Shown here piece by piece: positions 1 to 6,849 of a DNA stretch of 8,030 nucleotides; the first letter of the stretch is position 1; each line of letters starts with the position of its first letter. Made by a program: the position numbers and the translations under genes. The stretch is from an uncultured Verrucomicrobiota bacterium (GTDB lineage Bacteria; Verrucomicrobiota; Verrucomicrobiia; Limisphaerales; UBA9464). The stretch spans positions 1 through 8,030 of the forward strand of contig CAIYXO010000788.1 of the NCBI GenBank assembly GCA_903930165.1, in the 5' to 3' direction. The notes under the pieces are model-generated. The model saw only the letters and a list, made by a program, of their open reading frames with translations, was not told the DNA's origin and ran no database searches.

Positions 1-1806
1 GGCCCCCTGGAGCTGCGAGTGGAGGTCCTGCCATTCCCGCATCCGCAGGTACGAGAGGAAGTGCTGGCGGCAGAACTTCCGCCGCGCTCCCTGCGTCCTC
101 AGTTCCTCCCAGCGGTCGTGCACCGCGTTCCAGATGCCGAGGAGGGCGAGGAAGTCGGACCGGGGATCGGCGAACCGGCGGTGCGCGGCGTCGGCGGCGT
201 CGCGCTGGTCCAGCGGACGTTCCCGCGGATCCTGGATGCTCAGTCCCGAGGCGATGATCAGCAGCTCGCGGACGGCGTGCTCCTCCTGCGCCTGGAGCAG
301 CATGCGGCCGAGCGTGGGATCGATCGGCAGTCGGGCGAGGTCGCGTCCCAACGGGGTCAGCTCGCGTTGCTCGTCCAGCGCCCCCAGCTCCTGCAGCAGC
401 GTGTAGCCGCCGGAGATCGACATCGGCGAGGGCGGGTTGAGGAACGGGAAGGTCTCGATGTCGCCGAGCCGTGAGGCCTTCATCTTCAGGATCACCTCCG
501 CGAGGTTGGCGCGCTGGATCTCGGGCTGGGTGAAGGGCGGCCGCGCGAGGAAGTCCTCCTCGGAATACAGCCGGATGCACACGCCCGCCTCCACGCGGCC
601 CGCCCGGCCCTTGCGCTGGTTGGCGCTGCTCTGCGAGACCGCCTCCACCGGCAGCCGACGGGTCCGCGTGCGCGGGTTGTAGCGGCTCATCCGCGCCAGA
701 CCCGCGTCGATCACGAAGCGGATACCTGGGATCGTCAGCGAGGTCTCCGCGATGTTGGTGGCGATCACCACCTTCCGCCGCGGGGACGACGAGAAGACCT
801 TCTGCTGGTCTCCCGAGCTGAGCCTTCCGAAAAGCGGCACCACCTCGGCCTCGGCGCCGAGACGGCCGTCGACCAGGTCCGCGCACTCGCGGATGTCCCG
901 CTCGCCGGGCAGGAAGATCAGCACGTCGCCGGTCCCCGTCTCGTAGAAGAGCCGTTCGCATTCCCGCGCCGCCGCGTCCACGAAGTCCGTGTCCGCCGGA
1001 TCCGACGAGGCCCCTTCGCCGCCGGGCGGCCGGTACTCGACCTCCACCGGGAAGGTACGTCCCGAGACCTCGATCACCGGTGCGTCGCCGAAGGCCCGCG
1101 AAAAGGCCCCGGTGTCGATCGTCGCCGACGTGATCACCAGCTTCAGGTCGTTGCGCTTCGCCAGCAGGTTCTTCAGGTGCCCGAGCAGGAAGTCGATGTT
1201 CAGCGACCGCTCGTGCGCCTCGTCGATGATGATGCAGTCGTAGTCCGCCAGCGTCGGGTCGCCCTGCGTCTCGGCGAGCAGGATGCCGTCCGTCATCAGC
1301 TTGATGTACGTGTCGGCGCCGGAACGGTCGTCGAAGCGGATCTTGCACCCCACCTCGCGGCCCCATCCCACGCGCAGCTCCTCGGCGATGCGTTGCGAGA
1401 TGGAGACGGCGGCGACGCGCCGGGGCTGGGTGCAGCCGATCAACGCGCGCACTCCGAGCCCGGCCTCGAGGCACATCTTGGGGATCTGGGTCGTCTTTCC
1501 GGACCCGGTCTCGCCGGCGATCACCACCACCGGATGGCGTCGGATGGCCTCGACGATCTCCTCCCGTCGCGCGGTGATGGGCAGTCCGGCCGGGTATTCG
1601 GGGCGCGGCACGCCGAGGGCCCTCCGCTCGCGTCTCTCGACCGAGGCCCGGGCCTGCTGGAGCAGGCGGTCGAAGAGCGCGTCGTGCGACTCCGGATGGT
1701 GGCGGTCGCGGAAAAGCCGTACCGCCCGCGCGCCGAGATGCACCCAGTCGGGGAGCATGCAGCGCGGCAGGAGCGATCGGAATTCCTCGATGCGCGGGTC
1801 CGTCAT
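1..1806 (-). CDS. hrpA: ATP-dependent RNA helicase HrpA, DEAH-box family (N-terminal part; continues past the left edge)
   Basis: Translating the minus strand from the ATG at 1806-1804 gives 602 uninterrupted residues to the window edge. Superfamily 2 DEAH helicase motifs appear in order: Walker A GETGSGKT (residues 98-105), motif Ia TQPRR (126-130), Walker B DEAH (195-198), SAT (227-229), motif V ATNIAETSLT (349-358) and motif VI QRKGRAGR (397-404). A winged-helix/ratchet region follows, then the stretch FLSYLRMREWQDLHSQL near residues 583-599, which is typical of HrpA and separates it from the shorter HrpB. Bacterial HrpA proteins are about 1300 residues, so roughly half is missing to the left. 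Known members are cytoplasmic RNA helicases; E. coli HrpA has been linked to mRNA processing and to resolving stalled ribosomes. The chosen start gives an N-terminus resembling E. coli HrpA (MT... leading to a PxYPxxLPI segment before motif I). No clear Shine-Dalgarno precedes it. It is transcribed divergently from the deacetylase gene. Confidence 0.95.
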   Translation of the reverse strand, partial: MTDPRIEEFRSLLPRCMLPDWVHLGARAVRLFRDRHHPESHDALFDRLLQQARASVERRERRALGVPRPEYPAGLPITARREEIVEAIRRHPVVVIAGETGSGKTTQIPKMCLEAGLGVRALIGCTQPRRVAAVSISQRIAEELRVGWGREVGCKIRFDDRSGADTYIKLMTDGILLAETQGDPTLADYDCIIIDEAHERSLNIDFLLGHLKNLLAKRNDLKLVITSATIDTGAFSRAFGDAPVIEVSGRTFPVEVEYRPPGGEGASSDPADTDFVDAAARECERLFYETGTGDVLIFLPGERDIRECADLVDGRLGAEAEVVPLFGRLSSGDQQKVFSSSPRRKVVIATNIAETSLTIPGIRFVIDAGLARMSRYNPRTRTRRLPVEAVSQSSANQRKGRAGRVEAGVCIRLYSEEDFLARPPFTQPEIQRANLAEVILKMKASRLGDIETFPFLNPPSPMSISGGYTLLQELGALDEQRELTPLGRDLARLPIDPTLGRMLLQAQEEHAVRELLIIASGLSIQDPRERPLDQRDAADAAHRRFADPRSDFLALLGIWNAVHDRWEELRTQGARRKFCRQHFLSYLRMREWQDLHSQLQGA

Positions 1807-1857
1807 GCCGGGCCGCCAAGCATGGGGGATCCGGGCCACGAGGCAACGCCGGCCATT

Positions 1858-1875
1858 GGCCTGGGCGCCCTGGCC
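1858..1875. promoter_or_regulatory. 18-bp near-perfect dyad in the divergent gap (possible operator)
   Basis: The sequence reads GGCC-T-GGGCGCCC-T-GGCC, symmetric about 1866.5 with one T:T mismatch on each side of a perfect 8-bp core. A second small dyad, GGCCA-T-TGGCC (1851-1861), overlaps its left end. It lies in the only gap (1807-1891) between the divergent helicase and deacetylase genes and ends 16 bp before the deacetylase start. A regulator site or transcript hairpin is possible. GC-rich DNA makes chance palindromes fairly common. I see no convincing -35/-10 pair here. Confidence 0.35.
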
Positions 1876-1891
1876 TGATAGCCTCCTCCCC

Positions 1892-2779
1892 ATGTCCCCC
1901 AAGTCCCGCCTCCTCCGGGCGCTCGGAGCCGCGTGCTGCCTCGGATCCCTCCTCGCCGCCGCCGAGCCTCCACGCCTGATCGTCCGGGGTGACGACATGG
2001 GCTACGCACATGCCGGCAACGAGGCCATCCGCCGCTGCTACAAGGAGGGCGTCGAGTCCTCCGTCGAGGTGCTCGTCGTGTCCCCCTGGTTCCCCGAGGC
2101 GGCCCGCATGCTCAACGAGGACGGCACCGTCGACGTCGGGCTCCACCTCTCGCTCAGCAGCGAGTGGGACAACGTGAAGTGGCGTCCGCTCACCGACTGC
2201 CCGAGCCTGCGCGATCCCGACGGCCACTTCTGGCCGATGATCTTCCCGAACCGGAACTACCCCGGCCGCGCGCTGGTGGAACAGAAGTGGACGCTGGAGG
2301 ACGTGGAGAAGGAGTTCCGTGCCCAGATCGAGTTGGCCAAGCGCCGCATCCCGCGCGTGAGCCACGTCTCCGGGCACATGGGCTGCACCGACCTCGGACC
2401 CGCGGTGAAGGCGCTGGTCCAACGCCTCGCCAAGGAGTATGGCCTCGACGTGGACCCCGGGGCGCACGGCCTGGTTGGCGTCTCCTACAAGGGCCCGCAC
2501 AAGACCTCCGCCGAGAAGGTCGCCTCCTTCACCGCGATGCTCGAGGGCCTCGAGGCGGGTAAGACCTACCTCTTCGTCGACCATCCGGGGCTCGACACCC
2601 CGGAACTCCGCGCCATCCACCATGTCGGATACGAGGACGTCGCCGCCGACCGCCAGGGGGTCACCGACACCTGGACCTCCCCTGCCGTCCGGGAAACCAT
2701 CCGGCGTCTGGGCATCCGCCTGATCGGCTATCGCGACCTGAAGACCGCCACCACCAATGCCGCTGCCTCTGGGAAATGA
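1892..2779 (+). CDS. Secreted YdjC/ChbG-family carbohydrate deacetylase
   Basis: This gene encodes a 295-residue protein. Residues 1-24 look like a Sec signal peptide: a basic start (MSPKSRLLR), a hydrophobic stretch and a small-residue cleavage site near LLAAA/EPP. The mature part matches the YdjC fold: RGDDMGYAHAGNEAI (31-45) has the paired aspartates that bind metal, VGLHLSL (82-88) the first metal histidine His85, and VSHVSGHMG (156-164) the second histidine region. VDHPG (229-233) is also conserved-looking. Family members such as ChbG remove N-acetyl groups from chitobiose-type sugars using a divalent metal; the substrate here is unknown. ChbG is cytoplasmic, so the signal peptide implies a periplasmic or secreted role. 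I prefer the ATG at 1892 because the frame upstream is only a shadow of the helicase gene and 1892 opens the signal peptide. No Shine-Dalgarno is visible. The esterase gene follows after 64 bp, suggesting an operon. Confidence 0.85.
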   Translation: MSPKSRLLRALGAACCLGSLLAAAEPPRLIVRGDDMGYAHAGNEAIRRCYKEGVESSVEVLVVSPWFPEAARMLNEDGTVDVGLHLSLSSEWDNVKWRPLTDCPSLRDPDGHFWPMIFPNRNYPGRALVEQKWTLEDVEKEFRAQIELAKRRIPRVSHVSGHMGCTDLGPAVKALVQRLAKEYGLDVDPGAHGLVGVSYKGPHKTSAEKVASFTAMLEGLEAGKTYLFVDHPGLDTPELRAIHHVGYEDVAADRQGVTDTWTSPAVRETIRRLGIRLIGYRDLKTATTNAAASGK

Positions 2780-2843
2780 CCTTCGTCCCGATCCGGTCGA
2801 ATCGATCCTCCTTCCTTCCGTCCATCCCCGCCCAGTCCCAGCC

Positions 2844-3851
2844 ATGAACCTGCTCCGCCGTTTTCGATCCCACCGCCTTCTCCTGCTGCTCACCCCGCTG
2901 GTCCTCCTGCTCGAGGTTGCGACGCCCTTGGTGGCGGGGCCGTTGGACGACGTGTACCGGCTCGGGCCGGATTCGTTGCCGCAGGAGGGCGTGCCGAAGG
3001 GCCGTGTGGTCGGGCCGCTGACGCTGGCCAGCGAGGTGTTCACCAACACCACCCGCCACTACTGGGTCTATGTGCCGGCGCAGTACGATCCCGCAAAGCC
3101 GGCTTCGCTGATGGTCTTCCAGGACGGACACGCCTTCGTGAGCACCAACGGCGAGTACCGGGTTCCGAACGTCTTCGACAACCTGATCCACCGTCGCGAG
3201 ATGCCGGTCACCCTCGGCGTCTTCATCAACCCCGGCCGGCGTCCGGACCAGGAGGAGTCCTCGTCGAAGGACTGGGGTGACCGCATCAACAACCGTCCGA
3301 CGGAATACAACGAGCTGAACGACGCCTACGCGCGGATGATTGTGGACGAACTCCTGCCGGCGCTGAAGAAGGACTGGAACCTCTCCGAAAACCCCGAGGA
3401 CCGGGCGATCGGCGGGGCGAGCTCGGGAGCGATCTGTGCCTTCACGGTCGCCTGGCACCGTCCGGACCAGTTCCGGAAGGTGCTGAGCACCATCGGCAGC
3501 TTCACCAACATCCGCGGCGGGCACGCGTATCCCGAGATCGTCCTGGCGGCGGAGCGGAAGCCGCTCCGCGTGTTTCTGCAGGACGGCATGAACGACAACC
3601 GCGGCCGACGGCGCGACGGCGGGTACGATCCGAAGTGGGACTGGTACGCGCAGAACCGGAAGATGGCCGACGCTCTCACGGCGAAGGGTTACGACCTGAA
3701 CTACACCTGGGGCGTCGGGACCCATTCGAACCGCCATGGCGGCGCGATCCTTCCGGAGATGTTGCGCTGGCTGTGGCGTGACCACCCGCGTCCGACGGAC
3801 GACCCGAAGGACGACGCGAACCGCGGCCTGTTGAAGCCGGCCGGTCCGTAG
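2844..3851 (+). CDS. Secreted alpha/beta-hydrolase, enterochelin-esterase-like (Esterase D/Fes family)
   Basis: A 335-residue protein. Residues 1-31 are a signal peptide: an arginine-rich start, a long leucine run, and a probable cleavage near PLVA/G. The body fits the esterase D/Fes family: strand region HYWVYVPAQYDP (72-83), SLMVFQDGHAFV (88-99) around the oxyanion region, and the nucleophile elbow GGASSGAICAF (190-200) with Ser193 as likely nucleophile. The acid is probably an Asp in LQDGMND (246-251), and the base is His294 in GVGTHS (290-295), followed by RHGGAILPEMLRWLW. Relatives include enterochelin esterases, feruloyl/acetyl xylan esterases and many uncharacterised planctomycete and verrucomicrobial exported enzymes, so the substrate cannot be named. 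The ATG at 2844 is chosen over an in-frame ATG at 2757, which would overlap the deacetylase and put 29 polar residues before the signal peptide. It follows the deacetylase by 64 bp; both products are exported, suggesting joint action on an acylated carbohydrate. Confidence 0.85.
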   Translation: MNLLRRFRSHRLLLLLTPLVLLLEVATPLVAGPLDDVYRLGPDSLPQEGVPKGRVVGPLTLASEVFTNTTRHYWVYVPAQYDPAKPASLMVFQDGHAFVSTNGEYRVPNVFDNLIHRREMPVTLGVFINPGRRPDQEESSSKDWGDRINNRPTEYNELNDAYARMIVDELLPALKKDWNLSENPEDRAIGGASSGAICAFTVAWHRPDQFRKVLSTIGSFTNIRGGHAYPEIVLAAERKPLRVFLQDGMNDNRGRRRDGGYDPKWDWYAQNRKMADALTAKGYDLNYTWGVGTHSNRHGGAILPEMLRWLWRDHPRPTDDPKDDANRGLLKPAGP

Positions 3852-3861
3852 GCTTGTGGAA

Positions 3862-3881
3862 GGAGGACGGGTAAATCCTCC
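3862..3881 (+). other. Hairpin GGAGGA/TCCTCC covering an orphan SD-like AGGAGG
   Basis: GGAGGA (3862-3867) and TCCTCC (3876-3881) form a 6-bp stem with an 8-nt loop, 10 bp after the esterase stop. An alternative stem, GGACGG (3865-3870) with CCGTCC (3891-3896), shares three bases and cannot coexist with it. AGGAGG (3861-3866) is a full anti-16S match but has no ATG, GTG or TTG at normal spacing; the dehydrogenase start lies about 85 nt downstream. There is no T-tract, so it is not a classic terminator. It may be a processing or attenuation structure, or chance. Confidence 0.3.
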
Positions 3882-3922
3882 GAAGGAACTCCGTCCCGCC
3901 CAACCGAGTTCGCCATTGAGCG

Positions 3923-3942
3923 CTGTGGTGCGGGCTCCACAG
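3923..3942 (+). other. Hairpin CTGTGG/CCACAG just upstream of the dehydrogenase start
   Basis: A perfect 6-bp inverted repeat, CTGTGG (3923-3928) and CCACAG (3937-3942), with an 8-nt loop, ends 8 bp before the GTG start codon at 3951. At this place a stem could affect ribosome access, or the dyad could be a protein site. The stem is short and chance occurrence is plausible. Confidence 0.25.
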
Positions 3943-3950
3943 TTCCGGCG

Positions 3951-6494
3951 GTGACGACAACCCACGTCCGCAACACCCCGGTCCGCTCCGAGTTCACACT
4001 GCCGCCGGGAGCGCCGCCGTCCAACGCCCGCGTGGTCATCGTCGGCGGTGGCATCGTCGGATGCTCCGTCGCCTACCATCTGGCGAAGGCGGGTTGGAAG
4101 GACGTGGTCCTGCTCGAACAGGGACGCCTCAGCGGCGGCACGACGTGGCATGCGGCGGGCATGGTCGGACAGCTCCGGGCCAGCAACAGCATGACCCGGA
4201 TCAACCGGCATTCGGCGTGGCTGTATCCGCAACTCGCCGCCGAGACGGGCCATGACGTCGGCTGGGTCCGCACGACCGGCCTCACTCTCGGGACCAATCC
4301 CGAGCGCATGACGCAGCTCCGGCGCACCGCGGCGATGGCCGAGGTGTTCGGCGTGGAGGCCCATCTCGTGGGTCCCAAGGAGGCCCGCGACCTCTGGCCG
4401 CTGATCCAGGTCGAGGACGTCCTCGGCGCGGTCTACCTGCCGGGGGACGGACGGGTGATCCCCGGTGAATGCACCGTCGCACTCGCCAAGGGTGCGATCG
4501 CGAACGGAGCGGCGCTGTATGACCAGACCCGCGTGGCCGCGCTGATCCACCAGGAAACCGCACACGGCCGGAAGCGGATCACCGGGGTTCGGCTGGAAGG
4601 CGGCCGGGAAATCCGGGCCGAATGGGTGGTCCTGGCCTGTGGCATGTGGGCGCGGCAGCTGGGGCTTCCGATCGGCGTGGACCTGCCGTTGTATCCGGTC
4701 GAGCACCACTACGTGCTGAGCGAGCCGATCGAGGGCGCGCTGCCGACGTTGCCGTGCGCGCGGGACCCGGACGCTGCGATCTACTTCCGCACCCTCGACG
4801 ACGGGTCGATCAAGCTCGGCGCCTTCCAGTGGCGCTCGAAGCCGTGGCAGATCGACGACACCGTCCCGGCCGACTTCGCCTTCGGACTCCTGGCGGACGA
4901 CTGGGAGAAGTTCGCGGAGCCCTGGGCAGCCGGAAAGCACCGCATCCCGGCGCTGCGAGCGGCGAAGTTCCCGAAGTTCGTCAAAGGCCCGGAGAGCTTC
5001 ACCCCGGACAACAACTTCCTCATGGGGCCGCCTGCGGGCACGGAAGGTCTGTTCGTCCTGACCGGCTTCAACTCGGTCGGCATCGCCAGCGCCGGCGGGG
5101 CGGGCCACTTCGCGGTGCCGTGGCTGGAGACCGGAGAGATGCCCATGGATCTCTGGAGCGTCGACGTCCGCCGATTCGTGCCGGCCCAGAACGGCCGCGG
5201 CTACCTCCAGGCCCGGGCCGCGGAGGTGCTCGGGCTGCATTACCAGATGGCTTGGCCGAACCGCGAGATGGAGACCTCGCGTGATCTCCGCAGGACTCCG
5301 CTGCACACGGCGACCTCCTCCCTCGGCGCCTGTTTCGGCCAGACCGCCGGATGGGAACGTCCGCTGTGGTACGCCCCGGCGGGGACGAAGCCGGAGCTGC
5401 TCTACTCGTTCCGGAAGCAGAACTGGGCGTCGCTCGTCGCGGCGGAGATCCGGCGCTGCCGCGAACGGGTCGCCCTGTTCGACCAGTCCACCTTCGCGAA
5501 GTACGACATCCGCGGCGCCGACGCCCTCGCCGCGCTCGACCGCCTCTGCGGCAACCGCCTCGACGTCCCGGTCGGCCGCATCGTCTACACCGGCCTGCTC
5601 AACGCCCGCGGCACCTATGAGAGCGACGTCACCGTCGTGCGCACCGCGCCGGACCGCTTCTACCTGATCGCGCCGACCCAGCAGGTCCGCCACGACGCCG
5701 ACTGGATCCTCCGCAACGTCCCCGCCGGAGCCGACTTCCGGCTCGAGGACGTCACCGCCGCGAACGGCGTCGTCTCCATCATGGGACCGCGCTCCAGGGC
5801 GGTGCTCCAGTCGGTCACCGACGCGGAACTTTCCGCCGAGGCCTTCCCGTTCGGCCACAGCGCAGAGATCCGCATCGCGGGTGTTCCCGAACCGGTCCGG
5901 GCGCTGCGGGTCACCTATGTCGGCGAGCTCGGCTGGGAACTTCACGGTCCGGCCTCCGCCATGCCGGCCGTGTGGGCCGCCCTGATGCGGGCCGGCGAAG
6001 GCGACGGGATCGGTCCGGCGGGAACCTACGCGATCAACGCGATGCGCCTGGAGAAGGCCTACCGGGCGTGGGGCCACGAGCTGTCGGTGGACGAGAACCC
6101 CTTCGAGGCCGGACTGTCGTTCGCCATCGACTGGAACCGCGATTTCCTTGCGAAGCCGCGGCTCTTGGAACTCAAGGGGCGTCCGTCGAGGAAGCGCCTG
6201 GTGTCGCTGGTGATGGAATGCGAGGACCCGACGGTGACCCTGTGGGGCAACGAGCCGGTGTTCCGCGACGGCCTGCTGGCCGGCTACACGTCGAGCGCGG
6301 CGTATTCCCCGACGCTGTCGGCGCCGGTGGCGATGGCCTACATCAAGCGGCCCGAGTCGGAGGCGGGGCTCGGCGTGGACACGGCCTGGCTCGAGGCGGG
6401 CCGCTACGAGATCCTTCAGGACGGAGTGCGGAGGCCGGCGCGGATGACCCTGCGGTCGCCGGTGGACCCGGACCGTCGTCGGGTCCTGGTCTGA
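3951..6494 (+). CDS. Sarcosine/dimethylglycine dehydrogenase-like FAD enzyme (DAO + FAO_M + GcvT domains)
   Basis: 847 residues with no signal peptide, so cytoplasmic. The N-terminal DAO-type FAD domain starts with the Rossmann motif VVIVGGGIVGCS (28-39) and Glu56 for the ribose. GGTTWHAAGM (62-71) contains His67, which aligns with the histidine that covalently holds FAD in mammalian dimethylglycine and sarcosine dehydrogenases. GPESFTPDNNFLMG (346-359) and TGFNSVGI (371-378) are family landmarks closing the FAD domain. The linker domain follows with GWERPLWY (467-474). The C-terminal half is GcvT-like with VGELGWELHGP (657-667), then the GCV_T C-terminal barrel to about 845. Relatives oxidatively demethylate N-methylglycines and can pass the methyl carbon to tetrahydrofolate as 5,10-methylene-THF. 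Motif wording (for example VGQLR after the flavin histidine) looks closer to sarcosine than dimethylglycine dehydrogenase, but the exact substrate is inferred. The start is GTG, the first usual start codon after the esterase TAG; no Shine-Dalgarno stands at normal distance. Length is close to mature eukaryotic enzymes (about 850-870). Confidence 0.88.
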   Translation: MTTTHVRNTPVRSEFTLPPGAPPSNARVVIVGGGIVGCSVAYHLAKAGWKDVVLLEQGRLSGGTTWHAAGMVGQLRASNSMTRINRHSAWLYPQLAAETGHDVGWVRTTGLTLGTNPERMTQLRRTAAMAEVFGVEAHLVGPKEARDLWPLIQVEDVLGAVYLPGDGRVIPGECTVALAKGAIANGAALYDQTRVAALIHQETAHGRKRITGVRLEGGREIRAEWVVLACGMWARQLGLPIGVDLPLYPVEHHYVLSEPIEGALPTLPCARDPDAAIYFRTLDDGSIKLGAFQWRSKPWQIDDTVPADFAFGLLADDWEKFAEPWAAGKHRIPALRAAKFPKFVKGPESFTPDNNFLMGPPAGTEGLFVLTGFNSVGIASAGGAGHFAVPWLETGEMPMDLWSVDVRRFVPAQNGRGYLQARAAEVLGLHYQMAWPNREMETSRDLRRTPLHTATSSLGACFGQTAGWERPLWYAPAGTKPELLYSFRKQNWASLVAAEIRRCRERVALFDQSTFAKYDIRGADALAALDRLCGNRLDVPVGRIVYTGLLNARGTYESDVTVVRTAPDRFYLIAPTQQVRHDADWILRNVPAGADFRLEDVTAANGVVSIMGPRSRAVLQSVTDAELSAEAFPFGHSAEIRIAGVPEPVRALRVTYVGELGWELHGPASAMPAVWAALMRAGEGDGIGPAGTYAINAMRLEKAYRAWGHELSVDENPFEAGLSFAIDWNRDFLAKPRLLELKGRPSRKRLVSLVMECEDPTVTLWGNEPVFRDGLLAGYTSSAAYSPTLSAPVAMAYIKRPESEAGLGVDTAWLEAGRYEILQDGVRRPARMTLRSPVDPDRRRVLV

Positions 6495-6542
6495 GCCAAC
6501 GACGCAGAAGGGACCGGCACGCCAAGCCGCTGAATCGCGGTG

Positions 6543-6560
6543 GGGAAACGCTGATTTCCC
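6543..6560 (+). other. Hairpin GGGAAA/TTTCCC after the dehydrogenase gene
   Basis: GGGAAA (6543-6548) pairs with TTTCCC (6555-6560) around a 6-nt loop, about 48 bp after the dehydrogenase stop. A second partner is available: GGGGAAACG (6542-6550) with CGTTCCCC (6571-6578), one base bulged. The position suits a 3'-end structure of the dehydrogenase transcript, but no T-tract follows, so a Rho-independent terminator is not supported. Confidence 0.3.
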
Positions 6561-6565
6561 GATGC

Positions 6566-6603
6566 GGAACCGTTCCCCAGACGATCGTCTCGCTCCCGGT
6601 TCC
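6566..6603. repeat. Nested 38-bp dyad: 7-bp arms around a perfect 12-bp palindrome
   Basis: AGACGATCGTCT (6579-6590) is a perfect palindrome. It is flanked by GGAACCG (6566-6572) and its exact reverse complement CGGTTCC (6597-6603). Both pairs share one centre at 6584.5, with 6-nt unpaired spacers on each side. The shared symmetry suggests a real dyad: a regulator site, a cruciform-type repeat unit, or an RNA hairpin with an internal loop. Confidence 0.45.
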
Positions 6604-6776
6604 CGTTCCGGCGTCTCGTTGGTGCCCCCGCGCAGTTTGCGTTGGCCCCGTCTTCGCCTCGATCGAAGCGTTGGCTGGGGAGCCGATTCGCACTCCAAGG
6701 TCCGTCTCGGGGACGTCGCTTGACCGTCCACCTCCGACGCTGCAAATAGGCCACAGCCACTGGGGCCATCCGATGG

Positions 6777-6791
6777 CGGATCGTGGATCCG
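6777..6791. promoter_or_regulatory. Inverted repeat CGGATC-GTG-GATCCG upstream of the receptor gene (possible operator)
   Basis: A perfect 6-bp inverted repeat with a 3-bp spacer lies 58 bp before the receptor ATG and is followed at once by an orphan AGGAGG (6793-6798). The spacing and position would suit a dimeric repressor or a 5'-UTR hairpin with a tight loop. It does not resemble a Fur box, which is AT-rich. No promoter elements are recognisable nearby. Confidence 0.3.
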
Positions 6792-6849
6792 TAGGAGGCA
6801 TCCGAAAGACCGGGTCCGGCGTTGTCTCGACGCCGACGTCCGCAATCGC

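Larger units (their letters stand above)
6495..6849. other. 355-bp gap without a convincing gene; rich in small inverted repeats
   Basis: Open frames exist here on both strands, including one of 151 codons on the minus strand (6871-6416) and the tail of a 293-codon plus-strand frame ending at 6853. Both extend over the end of the dehydrogenase gene, have arginine-rich low-complexity translations and match no family I know, so I treat them as chance. The gap holds a hairpin at 6543-6560, a nested dyad at 6566-6603, a short CTTCG/CGAAG stem (6652-6668), a dyad at 6777-6791 and an orphan AGGAGG at 6793-6798. The motif CGTCTCG occurs three times (6586, 6612, 6703) and GTTCC recurs. Long leader, regulatory region or decayed dispersed repeat are all possible. 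Confidence 0.5.

Noticed and set aside
1856..1881. Possible promoter TTGGCC ... TGATAG before the deacetylase gene
   Set aside because: The spacing is about 14 bp instead of about 17 and the -10 would lie only 10 bp from the start codon.
1283..1891. Upstream extension of the deacetylase frame to an ATG at 1283
   Set aside because: The extension is antisense to helicase motifs I to III of hrpA; the signal peptide begins at 1892.
2757..2843. Earlier in-frame ATG for the esterase at 2757
   Set aside because: It overlaps the deacetylase end and places a polar 29-residue segment ahead of a textbook signal peptide.
6741..6800. Possible cobalamin riboswitch, prompted by CTGCAAAT and GCCACTGG before a TonB receptor
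   Set aside because: The fragments resemble parts of the B12 riboswitch core, but the upstream GGGAA element and the downstream B12 box are not found in the right order, so a riboswitch is not supported. An Infernal scan with the cobalamin model would settle it.
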